Positions 19,515 through 27,996 of a stretch of DNA of 49,930 nucleotides are shown here, one piece after another. Each line of letters starts with the position of its first letter. Positions within the stretch are counted from its first letter, which is position 1. The notes under the pieces are model-generated. The model did no database searches, was not told where the DNA came from, and saw only the letters and a list, made by a program, of their open reading frames with translations. Origin of the DNA: Clostridia bacterium (GTDB taxonomy: Bacteria; Bacillota; Clostridia; Oscillospirales; CAG-272); NCBI GenBank assembly GCA_017411605.1, contig JAFQPR010000028.1, forward strand, positions 1 to 49,930, given 5' to 3'. Made by a program: the position numbers and the translations under genes.

Positions 19515-20042
19515 ATGAATTTTACCGAAATAGCAAAGAGAAGGCAATCTTGCCGCAGTTACTTATGCGCAAAAGAGGTTGAAGAGGAGAAGCTTATCAG
19601 TATTTTAGAGTCTGCAAGGTTATCACCGTCTGCGTGTAACGGTCAGCCTTACCATATTACCGTGTGTCGCGGTGATGCCGCAAAACGCGTTGCAAAGGCT
19701 TGCGGTGGGATGGGAATGAATAAATTTGCGACCGATGCTCCCGTGATGCTCGTTCTTTCGGAGATGCCTTATATCGCATCAGCCGCTCTCGGCGCGAAGG
19801 TCAAGAAGAATGATTACAGATCGATAGATATCGGAATTCTTTCCGCATATATTACCGCTGAAGCGGAGGCGCAGGGGCTGGGAAGCTGCATTCTCGGCTG
19901 GTTTGACGATGATGCGATAAGAGAGATATGCCATATTGACGGTAAGGTTCGTCTTGTTATCACTCTTGGATACTCGGCAGATGAAAAAATACGTGAAAAG
20001 AAGCGCAAGGATATGGATAAGCTTGTAAGCTTCGTTGGATAG
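19515..20042 (+). CDS. nitroreductase family flavoprotein
   Basis: This 175-residue protein fits the FMN-dependent nitroreductase fold, which reduces nitro compounds, quinones or related substrates with NAD(P)H. The N-terminal signature RRQSCRSY and the ESARLSPSACNGQPYHI segment are typical FMN-contacting regions. The later DIGILSAYITAEAEAQGLGSC helix and VRLVITLGY strand are also typical. ATG 19515 follows AAAAAGGAGAT, a strong SD, so upstream in-frame starts are not needed. The natural substrate cannot be told. The stop lies 10 nt before the next start, so the two genes are probably co-transcribed. Confidence 0.88.
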   Translation: MNFTEIAKRRQSCRSYLCAKEVEEEKLISILESARLSPSACNGQPYHITVCRGDAAKRVAKACGGMGMNKFATDAPVMLVLSEMPYIASAALGAKVKKNDYRSIDIGILSAYITAEAEAQGLGSCILGWFDDDAIREICHIDGKVRLVITLGYSADEKIREKKRKDMDKLVSFVG

Positions 20043-20052
20043 GTATTTTGCT

Positions 20053-20760
20053 ATGACAAATAAGTATAATAATAAACTTTTTTCCGTGCTGGGTGATTCC
20101 ATAAGCACGCTTGACGGATATACCGAGCCCGAAGGAATGGCGTACTATGAGGGAGCGGCGAAATTCAGCGCTGACGTATTTTTCCCCGAGGATACGTGGT
20201 GGGGCGCGGTAATTGAAAGACTCGGAGCAAAGCTCCTTGTAAATAATTCCATATCCGGAAGTATGGTAATAAAGCATCAGAAGTGCGAGCTACCGACATA
20301 CGGTTGCAGTGACGAACGTACCTCGGCTTTAGATAAAGAGGGATTATCTCCCGACGTGATTATGGTGCTTTTAGGCACGAACGATTGGGGCTGCGGAGCA
20401 AGGCTCGTTCCCAACGGTCCCTCGCAGGAAAATGATCTTGCGGTGTTTTCGATTGCTTATAAAGCAATGCTCGAAAAACTTACTGCGAACTATCCCTATG
20501 CCGAGATATGGTGTATGACGCTCCCTGTCGGTAGGTGGTCCGCAAACGAATTTTATAGCTTCAGATATTGCTATGCCGGCACGCATATAGACGAATATTG
20601 CGAAATAATAAGAGAGATGGCAAAAAGCTTCGGCTGCCGCCTGATAGATCTTTATCACGGAGATGAAAGACACGATACTATAGACGGTTTCCACCCGAAT
20701 AAATCAGGTATGATGACCTTGGCGGATTCCGTCATTAGGATGTTGGAGAATGATAATTGA
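20053..20760 (+). CDS. SGNH/GDSL-family hydrolase
   Basis: This 235-residue protein has the SGNH hydrolase blocks. These are GDSIST near residue 14 with the nucleophilic Ser, the oxyanion Gly/Asn region VNNSISGS, the GTND block (VLLGTNDWG), and the C-terminal DGFHPN with catalytic Asp and His. Such enzymes cleave esters, often acetyl groups on sugars or lipids. No signal peptide is seen, so it is probably cytoplasmic. ATG 20053 is preferred over an in-frame TTG at 20035 that overlaps the nitroreductase end; GGATAGG lies about 9 nt upstream. The specific substrate is unknown. Confidence 0.85.
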   Translation: MTNKYNNKLFSVLGDSISTLDGYTEPEGMAYYEGAAKFSADVFFPEDTWWGAVIERLGAKLLVNNSISGSMVIKHQKCELPTYGCSDERTSALDKEGLSPDVIMVLLGTNDWGCGARLVPNGPSQENDLAVFSIAYKAMLEKLTANYPYAEIWCMTLPVGRWSANEFYSFRYCYAGTHIDEYCEIIREMAKSFGCRLIDLYHGDERHDTIDGFHPNKSGMMTLADSVIRMLENDN

Positions 20761-20838
20761 TCATCATTCTCTCTTGATTTGGAGATAGCTACCATATTTG
20801 AAAAATGAAATAATAACAGTATCACATATTTAAACTAA

Positions 20839-20880
20839 AGCGCCCCCGCTTGATGCTACGGAGGCGCTGATTTTTTATTA
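20839..20880. terminator. rho-independent terminator between convergent genes
   Basis: AGCGCC...CCG (20839-20848) pairs with CGG...GGCGCT (20859-20868), followed by TTTTTTATT. It lies between the SGNH hydrolase and the minus-strand acyl-CoA synthetase fusion. The minus-strand T-tail is weaker. Confidence 0.75.
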
Positions 20881-20913
20881 TAGCTCGAGGTCAAATTTTT
20901 TCGCAGAGCGAGA

Positions 20914-23427
20914 TTATGATTTTGGATTACCCGCGGTATCCGAGCCGTCACCCGTAAGTCCGAGGCGCTTTGCGGCATCCTCTCGCATTTTATACTTGAG
21001 GACCTTTCCTGCGGCATTCATCGGGAATGACGTTACGAATTCGATATACTTCGGAACCTTATGGCGAGCCAAGCTTGCCTTGATGTAGTTTGTCATTTCC
21101 TCGACGGTAACGCTACCGGGATTTTTGAGAATGATGCAAGCCATGATCTCTTCGCCGTATTTCCGGTCGGGAACACCGATTACCTGTACGTCCTTCGTTT
21201 GGGGGTGAGTATAAATAAATTCCTCTATCTCTTTGGGGTAAATATTTTCACCGCCTCGTATGATCATATCCTTAAGACGTCCCGTAATCTTATAGTTGCC
21301 AAACTCATCACGTGATGCAAGGTCGCCCGAATGAAGCCATCCGTCTTCGTCTATCGTGCCCTTTGTTGCCATAGGCATCTTGTAGTATCCCTTCATCGTG
21401 TTGTATCCCTTGGCGCAGAATTCACCGTTAACGCCGGGACCGACCTCTTCGCCCGTTTCGGGATCAACGATCTTGCAACGAACGTGGGGAAACGCATAGC
21501 CGACGGTTTCGGTACGTACCTCGAGAGAGTCCGTCCACGAGCTCATAGTGTTACCGGGAGCGCATTCGGTCTGACCGTAAACGCTGACGATTCCCGTCAT
21601 ATTCATCTCGTCGGGACTTGCCGCGCGGCGCATAAGCTCGGGAGGGCATCCTGCGCCTGCCATAATACCCGTTCTCATATGCGAGAAATCGGTGCTGCGG
21701 TAGTTCGGATGGTTAAACATTGCTATGAACATCGTAGGAACACCGTTGAAGCAGGTTATCTTTTCCTGGTTAATGCAGGCAAGCGAGGATTTTGCGGAGA
21801 AATAAGGCATAGGACACATCGTTGTTCCGTGAGTCATAGATGACGTCATTGATAACGTCATACCGAAGCAGTGGAACATAGGTACGTGTATCATCATACG
21901 GTCAGCCGTGGAGAGTCCCATACGGTCACCGATGCATTTTCCATTGTTGATAACGTTATAGTGAGTGAGCATAACGCCCTTTGGGAAGCCTGTTGTTCCC
22001 GAGGTGTACTGCATATTGCAAACGTCGGAAGGGCGCACTGCCGCTGCCATCTTTGCAACCTCTTCGGAGCTTACGAGCTTGTATCTTGCCATAGCCTCAT
22101 CAAAGGTAAGGCATCCGGGCTGCTTGAAGCCTACTGTTATAACATTGCGTAAGAAGGGAAGCTTTTTCGAGTGAAGAGGCTCGCCAGGTACGGTATCCTT
22201 GATTTCAGGGCAGAGCGTGTTAATAATATCACGGTAATTTGAGTCAAGGCAGCTATCTATCATAACGAGAGTATGAGTGTCCGACTGACGGAGAAGATAT
22301 TCTGCCTCGTGAATTTTATACGCGGTATTTACCGTAACGAGAACCGCGCCAAGCTTTGTTGTTGCCCAGAAGGTAATGTACCACGCGGGAAGATTTGTTG
22401 CCCAAACCGCAACCTTAGAGCCTGCCTTCACTCCGAGAGACACGAGTGCTCTCGCGAAGCGGTCTACGTCCTCTCTGAACTCGGCATAGGTACGCGTATA
22501 GTCAAGAGTTGTATATTTGAAGCAATACTGGTCGGGTATCTCATCGGCAACGCGGTCGAGCACTTGAGAAAAGGTAAGATCGATAAGCTCATCCTTCTTC
22601 CAGATGTACTGTCCCGTACCGTCGTGATTATAGTAAAGCTGCTTTTTCATATCCCTTGTGGAGCTAAAACGTGACATATAGTTTACAAAATAAGGGAAAA
22701 TGATCTCGGGATCCTGAAGATCATCGAGCCATTCGGGCTTCCATTCAAGAGAAATAAATTCGTCGTAATTGACCGAAGAAAGCGCTCGCATCACGTCAGC
22801 GATAGGCATAGTTCCTTCGCCGATAAGCTGATATGTTCCGCTGTCATCGGAATCTCGCATATGAACGTGGCGCACGTAACAGCCGAGATTTTTTATCGTA
22901 TCGTCACTTGATTCGCCGTTGTCGCGGTAAGGATGATGGATATCCCAAAGTACCGCGAGGTTATCGCTCGCAAATCTGTCAAGCATATTTCGGAGCCTTG
23001 CCGTATCCGAATATATTCCGCTGGTTTTTACAAGTACGGTTACGTCGAGCTTTACTGCTATAGGTAAAAGAGTGCTGAGTACCGAATAAACGGTATCCTC
23101 GTCATCACTCAGCGCGCAAACGACAACGTAAGGAACGCGCGCGTTGTGCGCTGTTTCTAAAAGAGGAATAATAGTATCGGTAACAGATTTATCTGCCGAT
23201 ATATCGCAGGACGTATCAAAGCAAGGCACGGTAAGCTGTTTTTCACGGAGATTACGCGCGGTTGCTGCGGTATTGTATTTATGGAAGGGACCTCCGCGGT
23301 CTGTAAGGCTTGCAAAGTTGGGAAGGTTATAAACCTCTACTCCCGAAAAACCCATCTCGATTGCGGTTTCGAGCATTTCATCCCATGAAAGACCCGGCCA
23401 TCCTCTTGTGGAAAAGGAGAGCTTCAT
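20914..23427 (-). CDS. TIM-barrel isomerase-like / acyl-CoA synthetase fusion
   Basis: This 837-residue protein fuses two enzyme folds. Residues 1-250 match the AP endonuclease 2/xylose-isomerase-like TIM barrel, with metal-ligand candidates E31, D162, H164, H187/H189 and E228 retained. Residues 275-825 are an ANL-superfamily AMP-forming ligase. Its P-loop is YTSGTTGFPKG (474-484), with a typical GQTE motif, a SGDLA hinge region and the AGKVLKYK lysine motif near the C-terminus. It would activate a carboxylic acid to an acyl-adenylate and then a CoA thioester. It overlaps the upstream LeuA-like gene by 4 nt (ATGA), so the two are translationally coupled. Both lie behind a minus-strand T-box. 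The pairing of these two folds in one chain is unusual to me, and the barrel's substrate is unknown. Confidence 0.85.
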   Translation of the reverse strand: MKLSFSTRGWPGLSWDEMLETAIEMGFSGVEVYNLPNFASLTDRGGPFHKYNTAATARNLREKQLTVPCFDTSCDISADKSVTDTIIPLLETAHNARVPYVVVCALSDDEDTVYSVLSTLLPIAVKLDVTVLVKTSGIYSDTARLRNMLDRFASDNLAVLWDIHHPYRDNGESSDDTIKNLGCYVRHVHMRDSDDSGTYQLIGEGTMPIADVMRALSSVNYDEFISLEWKPEWLDDLQDPEIIFPYFVNYMSRFSSTRDMKKQLYYNHDGTGQYIWKKDELIDLTFSQVLDRVADEIPDQYCFKYTTLDYTRTYAEFREDVDRFARALVSLGVKAGSKVAVWATNLPAWYITFWATTKLGAVLVTVNTAYKIHEAEYLLRQSDTHTLVMIDSCLDSNYRDIINTLCPEIKDTVPGEPLHSKKLPFLRNVITVGFKQPGCLTFDEAMARYKLVSSEEVAKMAAAVRPSDVCNMQYTSGTTGFPKGVMLTHYNVINNGKCIGDRMGLSTADRMMIHVPMFHCFGMTLSMTSSMTHGTTMCPMPYFSAKSSLACINQEKITCFNGVPTMFIAMFNHPNYRSTDFSHMRTGIMAGAGCPPELMRRAASPDEMNMTGIVSVYGQTECAPGNTMSSWTDSLEVRTETVGYAFPHVRCKIVDPETGEEVGPGVNGEFCAKGYNTMKGYYKMPMATKGTIDEDGWLHSGDLASRDEFGNYKITGRLKDMIIRGGENIYPKEIEEFIYTHPQTKDVQVIGVPDRKYGEEIMACIILKNPGSVTVEEMTNYIKASLARHKVPKYIEFVTSFPMNAAGKVLKYKMREDAAKRLGLTGDGSDTAGNPKS

Positions 23428-24830
23428 TCTACTTCCTCCTCATAAATTATTTTATTAAGTGCTGAAAGGTATGCCTGTATTCCCGCACCGACGATATCGG
23501 TGGAGATACCTCTGCCCGAGTATACCTTTGCGCCTGAGCGAAGCTTAACTACGGTCTGACCCATAGCCTCTCTGCCCTCGGTAACAGCCTGTAGCTGAAA
23601 GTCGTCAAGCTCGTAGTGGCAGCCCGTGATCTTTTCGATAGCCTGGAATGCCGCGTCTATCGAGCCGTCGCCGATATACACACCCTCGGTTGGCTGACCG
23701 TTTTTAGTAAGCTTTATGTGCGCGGTTGCGGAAATGGTATTACCCGAGGTGATAACGTAGGTGTCGAGCTTATATGTAGGGGGGACCTGCATGGCGGACG
23801 ATGCAACTATGGCATCAAGCTCCTTGAGTCCTACCTTTTCCTTCTTTTCGGCTATCTGGCAAAATGCGTTATAAACCTTTATTCCGTCATCTTCGGAAAG
23901 GTCGTAACCCAGCTTTTTGACGGCAAGAGTAACTGCGTTTATATCATCATGCGCGGTAAGGAAAATATCGGAATCCCCGTGTTCCGAAGAGTTTGATATC
24001 GTACCCTTTTTGCTGGGCTGGCACACCCAGTTGACCTGGTCTATAATTCTTGTGAGCTGTGTTGTTCTGATATTGCAGTAAGCATCAAGCGCATCGGATT
24101 TCGCGGAAATAATACGCGCGATATTAGCAAGCGACGCGGAGTTTATCGGATATGCCGCCGCGCGAATCTGACCCGCTCCGTTCGCGACTGCAGCGATAGC
24201 GCAGGCATCCGCCATAGATATAGCGTTCGAGGTGCAGATACCGAGAGTAACGTTTTTAAGCTCGGGAAGCTTCTCATACTGCAAGCTGATAAAGTTTGAA
24301 AACTCTGCGGGAAGCATCGAACCTGCTGTGTCGCAAACCGTAACCGTGGTTGCGCCCGCATCAATTGCGGTTTTAAGAGCTAAGGTCAGATAAGACTGCT
24401 CGCTTCTCGTAGCATCGCCGGCTATGAATTCAACATCGGAGCAAAGCGATGCGCATTTTTCTACGGCGGAGCGTATAGCTTCTATCATCGAGTCCGGCTT
24501 TTTGCGGTAAAGATATTCCACCTGCACGGCACTTGTGGGAGCGGATACCTGGAGTCGAGGCCTCCTCGCCTCCTTAAGCGCGCACCATGTATTCTCAATG
24601 CTCTCATTATTTAATTCAACGGGTACCGCTATAATGCTGTCCTGTATAGCTGCGGCAACCGATTTTATTCGGAGTGAATCGATGCGAGCGTCTGATATGC
24701 CCTCAAGCTCAATAACGTCTGCTCCGAGCTTATCAAGCAGCTTTGAAAATTCGATTTTTTCCTTAAAGGATAGTCGGAAGTCCTCGGATATCTGCTTCAT
24801 TGTTGCATCGCTGATCTTTACCTGTTTCAT
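23424..24830 (-). CDS. LeuA-like protein with degenerate catalytic site and intact regulatory domain
   Basis: This 468-residue protein aligns along its length with isopropylmalate/citramalate synthases: an HMGL-like barrel at about 1-270, a linker, then a LeuA allosteric domain at about 350-460. Key residues are missing. The family RDGEQ motif reads SDATM (7-11), keeping only the Asp. The HCHND metal site reads ICTSN (198-202). The NGIGERAGN segment is replaced by AAYPINSAS. The later HESGIH segment is also not recognisable. The C-terminal domain, which binds the end-product amino acid in LeuA, looks intact (VYIGDGSIDAAFQAI, GRGISTDIVGAGIQAYL). It is probably a pseudoenzyme or an enzyme with changed chemistry, perhaps a leucine-like sensor. 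ATG 24830 has a good AAGGAGAG SD and lies just downstream of a T-box. Confidence 0.82.
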   Translation of the reverse strand: MKQVKISDATMKQISEDFRLSFKEKIEFSKLLDKLGADVIELEGISDARIDSLRIKSVAAAIQDSIIAVPVELNNESIENTWCALKEARRPRLQVSAPTSAVQVEYLYRKKPDSMIEAIRSAVEKCASLCSDVEFIAGDATRSEQSYLTLALKTAIDAGATTVTVCDTAGSMLPAEFSNFISLQYEKLPELKNVTLGICTSNAISMADACAIAAVANGAGQIRAAAYPINSASLANIARIISAKSDALDAYCNIRTTQLTRIIDQVNWVCQPSKKGTISNSSEHGDSDIFLTAHDDINAVTLAVKKLGYDLSEDDGIKVYNAFCQIAEKKEKVGLKELDAIVASSAMQVPPTYKLDTYVITSGNTISATAHIKLTKNGQPTEGVYIGDGSIDAAFQAIEKITGCHYELDDFQLQAVTEGREAMGQTVVKLRSGAKVYSGRGISTDIVGAGIQAYLSALNKIIYEEEVE

Positions 24831-24852
24831 AATTTCTCTCCTTAATAAATAA

Positions 24853-25131
24853 AAAAACCTGAGGCTGCATATGCAGCTTCAGGGACGAATTAAATTCGCG
24901 GTACCACCCTGATTACCCCCCAAAAAAGGGAAATCGCTCATTAAACCTCAAACAAGGTCCTGCCCTGTAACGGTGGCATCCGTGTCTCATTACTCGCAAA
25001 AAGCTTTGACAAGACCGACTCGGGAAGAAGAATTCCGGATTCATTCGTATCGGCTCGCAGCAAACACCGACTCTCTGTGACATCTGAAAAGGGAATAGTT
25101 TCCGTCATTGTCTTTAAAATGGTAACTTAAT
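24853..25131 (-). promoter_or_regulatory. T-box leader upstream of the LeuA-like gene
   Basis: On the minus strand the leader shows the AGAGAGTCGG box, a GCTG/GAGCCGA distal stem, a GAGTA element, a CCGTTA stem III piece and the antiterminator AGGGTGGTACCGCG...TTCGTCCCT. An alternative terminator follows, CCTGA-GCTGCA...TGCAGC-TCAGG with a T7 run near 24855-24890. T-boxes read through when a cognate uncharged tRNA binds. The specifier codon cannot be assigned safely by eye; by spacing from AGTA, TTG (Leu) is one candidate and TTT another. Confidence 0.93.
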
Positions 25132-25137
25132 GATAAT

Positions 25138-25166
25138 ATTAAATCACTAATACAGTTATTTGTCAA
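25138..25166 (-). promoter_or_regulatory. promoter of the minus-strand T-box operon
   Basis: On the minus strand TTGACA (25166-25161) and TTTAAT (25143-25138) are separated by 17 nt, placing the start near 25131, just before the T-box. Confidence 0.7.
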
Positions 25167-25262
25167 GAGAAAATCTAAAAAAATGATGACATTTGTTTGA
25201 TACGCATATAAAAGCTGCTATTTTTTTGCTTATTTTTTTGCATTTTCACAACAAAAAAATGT

Positions 25263-25291
25263 TTGACATTTGAAAAAAGTTGTGGTAGAAT
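25263..25291 (+). promoter_or_regulatory. promoter of the plus-strand T-box transcript
   Basis: TTGACA at 25263-25268 and TAGAAT at 25286-25291 have a 17-nt spacer. It diverges from the other T-box promoter, about 100 nt apart. Confidence 0.75.
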
Positions 25292-25297
25292 ATCCAT

Positions 25298-25557
25298 ATA
25301 AAAACTATGACGAAGACGGTACGGCGAAATGAGCCTCCAGAGAGTCGGCGTTTGGTGCGAGCCGATAGCTTAGAGCCTGTTACCCATCACTTCCGAGTTG
25401 AAGGTTCGAGCGAGCGCCAGGGCCTTTCGTTTCCCGCGTTAAGGGATAGGGCTTGTTGGAGTCTGAAGCGGCGACTTTTTTCGCAAATTGAGTGGTACCG
25501 CGGGTATATTTTACTCGTCTCAAGAAGAATTCTTTTCTTGAGGCGTTTTTTTATTTT
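25298..25557 (+). promoter_or_regulatory. T-box leader upstream of the first HTH-cupin-acyl-CoA synthetase
   Basis: The leader contains AGAGAGTCGG (25339-25348), TTTGGTGCGAGCCGA (GNUG-type stem I top), a CACTTCCGAGTTG segment and the antiterminator core GAGTGGTACCGCG with partner CTCGTCTC. The terminator CGTCTCAAGAA/TTCTTGAGGCG with a T7 run follows at about 25516-25553. The specifier region lies around GAAGGTTCGAGCGAG, but the codon is not certain. It implies induction when an amino acid is scarce, so the downstream enzyme is probably biosynthetic. Confidence 0.92.
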
Positions 25558-25586
25558 TATAAACTTTAATAAAAGGAGGAAAAAAC

Positions 25587-27854
25587 ATGACTAATCAGTC
25601 CGATACAAATCATTTAAAGAGGATAGCTCTTCGAATTCGTGATATGCGTGAAATTCTCGGATATACAACTTCGCGTATGGCGGAGCTTACGGATCTTGAC
25701 GAAGAGACTTATCTTTCCTATGAATCGGGAACGGTCGATCTGCCGTTTACCTTTATGCATAAATGCGCACAGGTGTACGGTATTGAGATTACCGATATTC
25801 TCGAGGGACACAGCGCAAAGCTGAGCGGTTATACCATTACCCGTAAGGGAAAGGGGCTTACCACCGCAAGTGAGGACGGTATTACGATTCAGGACATGGC
25901 TCCTCTTTTCCGTCATAAGCTTGCAACGCCCTATTGGGTAACCTACGAATATTCCGAGGAGCTTCAAAAGCTCCCTATTAATACAGTAACGCACTCGGGA
26001 CAGGAGTTTGACCTTGTGCTTAAGGGCTCAATGCGTATCCGTATAGGGGACCGCGAGGAGGTCTTGCGCGAGGGTGACAGTGTATTCTTTAAATCCTCGA
26101 CTCCTCACGGAATGATCGCGATTGACGGCAAGGACTGCGTATTTCTTGCAATGGTTATGGCAAGTGATAGCACCGATCAGCCTATGATTATTCGCGGCGC
26201 AGAGCACGCGACAGCACATAGACCTCTGCTTTGCGAGAAATTCATCAAGGCTGAGGAAGATGAGAATGGAGTTCTTCTTGGTGTTAATTATACTAATGAA
26301 GACAAGTACAATTTTGCTTTCGATACTGTTGATGAGATAGCAAGGAAGAATCCCGAGAAGCTCGCGATGGTACATATCGCAAACGATATGACTGAACGTA
26401 GATTTACCTTCAAGGATATTAAGGATGCGTCGAGCCAGAGCGCAAACTACTTCAAATCGCTCGGCATCAAGCGCGGTGACAGAGTTATGCTCGTCTTGAA
26501 GCGCCACTATCAGTTCTGGTTCGCGATCCTCGGACTTCATAAGCTCGGCGCAATAGCCATCCCTGCGACAAATCAGCTCGTTGAGCATGATTTCAGCTAC
26601 AGATTTACGGCTGCGGGCGTCAGCGCTATTCTTTGTACCGCCGACGGAGATACTGCAAATCAGGTGGATCTCGCTGAAAAGAACTGCGGTATGTCGCTTA
26701 CCAAGATAATGGTAGGAGGAGAAAAGCCCGGCTGGCATAACTATGACAATGAGTACGGTCTTTTCAGCCGCAGATACGTTCGTGAGGAGGATGCTCCTTG
26801 CGGAAACGATCCTATGCTTATGCTGTTCACCTCGGGAACAACAGGTTATCCGAAAATGGCAATGCACTCTTATAAGTATGCTCTCGGTCATTACGTAACC
26901 GCTAAATATTGGCATCTTTGTGAGACCGACGGACTTCACTTTACTATTTCCGAAACCGGTTGGGGTAAAGCGCTCTGGGGTAAGCTTTACGGTCAGTGGC
27001 TCTGCGAGGGCGCGGTATTTACGTACGATTTCGACAGATTTGACTCATCGAAGATACTTCCTATGTTTGCGAAGTATAAAATTACTACCTTCTGCGCGCC
27101 GCCTACTATGTACAGAATGCTTATAAAGCAGGATCTCAGTAAGTACGATCTCTCGTCTATACACCACGCTACTACTGCAGGTGAGGCGCTTAACCCCGAG
27201 GTATTCTATCAGTTTGAGAAGGCTACAGGTCTTCGTATAGCAGAGGGCTTCGGACAAACGGAGATGACGCTCGGTATCGCAAATCTTCTCGGAACTCAGC
27301 TTAAGCCCGGCGCTATGGGTAAGCCCGTTCCCGGATACGGTATTGATATCGTTGATATGGACGGTAATCCCGTTGCCGACGGTGTTAACGGTGAGATAGT
27401 TATACGCACGGAGCCTAAGACCTCGTGCGGAGTATTCCTCGGTTATTACCGTAACGAGGAGGCAACGAAAAACGTATGGCACGACGGAATGTACCACACC
27501 GGTGACCTTGCGTGGCGTGATGAGGACGGCTATTATTGGTACGTAGGACGTACAGATGACGTTATCAAGTCCTCGGGCTACAGAATAGGTCCGTTCGAGA
27601 TAGAGTCCACCATAATGGAGCTTCCTTACGTTCTTGAGTGCGGAGTTTGCGCCGCACCCGATGAGGTAAGAGGTCAGGTCGTTAAGGCTTGCATCGTTCT
27701 CGTTGCGGGGACAGAGGGCACAGAGGAGCTGAAAAAAGATATACAGAACTATGTAAAACTTCACACGGCTCCCTATAAATATCCGAGAATCGTCGAATTC
27801 CGCAAGGAATTGCCTAAGACGATAAGCGGTAAGATAATGAGAAACAAACTTTAA
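25587..27854 (+). CDS. HTH-cupin-acyl-CoA synthetase fusion, copy 1
   Basis: This 755-residue protein fuses a regulator to an enzyme. Residues 13-70 are an XRE-type helix-turn-helix. Residues 115-190 are a cupin domain (THSGQEFDLVLKG, GDSVFF...TPHGM). Residues 225-755 are an AMP-forming acyl-CoA synthetase nearest to the medium-chain ACSM type. The P-loop is LFTSGTTGYPK at 413-423; the core also shows a TGWGKALWGKLYGQWL segment, GQTE, YHTGDLAW and the catalytic Lys in ISGKIM. The likely substrates are short or branched carboxylic acids. The start has a strong AAAAGGAGG SD and is controlled by the T-box upstream. HTH-cupin regulators normally sense small molecules. Here the sensor and the ligase share one chain, so the enzyme may repress or activate genes according to substrate load; this is inference. 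Confidence 0.88.
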   Translation: MTNQSDTNHLKRIALRIRDMREILGYTTSRMAELTDLDEETYLSYESGTVDLPFTFMHKCAQVYGIEITDILEGHSAKLSGYTITRKGKGLTTASEDGITIQDMAPLFRHKLATPYWVTYEYSEELQKLPINTVTHSGQEFDLVLKGSMRIRIGDREEVLREGDSVFFKSSTPHGMIAIDGKDCVFLAMVMASDSTDQPMIIRGAEHATAHRPLLCEKFIKAEEDENGVLLGVNYTNEDKYNFAFDTVDEIARKNPEKLAMVHIANDMTERRFTFKDIKDASSQSANYFKSLGIKRGDRVMLVLKRHYQFWFAILGLHKLGAIAIPATNQLVEHDFSYRFTAAGVSAILCTADGDTANQVDLAEKNCGMSLTKIMVGGEKPGWHNYDNEYGLFSRRYVREEDAPCGNDPMLMLFTSGTTGYPKMAMHSYKYALGHYVTAKYWHLCETDGLHFTISETGWGKALWGKLYGQWLCEGAVFTYDFDRFDSSKILPMFAKYKITTFCAPPTMYRMLIKQDLSKYDLSSIHHATTAGEALNPEVFYQFEKATGLRIAEGFGQTEMTLGIANLLGTQLKPGAMGKPVPGYGIDIVDMDGNPVADGVNGEIVIRTEPKTSCGVFLGYYRNEEATKNVWHDGMYHTGDLAWRDEDGYYWYVGRTDDVIKSSGYRIGPFEIESTIMELPYVLECGVCAAPDEVRGQVVKACIVLVAGTEGTEELKKDIQNYVKLHTAPYKYPRIVEFRKELPKTISGKIMRNKL

Positions 27855-27901
27855 TCTGCTAAATTTTTTTGAAAAATACGCAATTTATTTGAAAAAATAT
27901 A

Positions 27902-27931
27902 TTGACAAAAGCCACTCTTTTTCGATATAAT
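27902..27931 (+). promoter_or_regulatory. promoter of the second synthetase and the downstream operon
   Basis: TTGACA at 27902-27907 and TATAAT at 27926-27931 are both perfect, with an 18-nt spacer. Transcription would start near 27938, just before a palindrome. No terminator is seen between here and the terminator at 34756. Confidence 0.8.
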
Positions 27932-27953
27932 ATATTTTATTATTAAATAGCAC

Positions 27954-27972
27954 TGTATAAACGCTTTATACA
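27954..27972. promoter_or_regulatory. perfect palindrome, candidate operator
   Basis: TGTATAAA (27954-27961), CGC and TTTATACA (27965-27972) form a perfect 8-3-8 inverted repeat. It sits about 16-35 nt after the predicted transcription start, a good place for a repressor roadblock. The HTH domains of the adjacent synthetase fusions are obvious candidates to bind it. Confidence 0.6.
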
Positions 27973-27996
27973 AGTAAACCGACAAGGAGGTACGAT

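Noticed and set aside
25307-25594. Open frame of 95 codons across the plus-strand T-box
   Set aside because: It coincides with a structured, conserved RNA leader, has no SD, and its product is low-complexity basic sequence.
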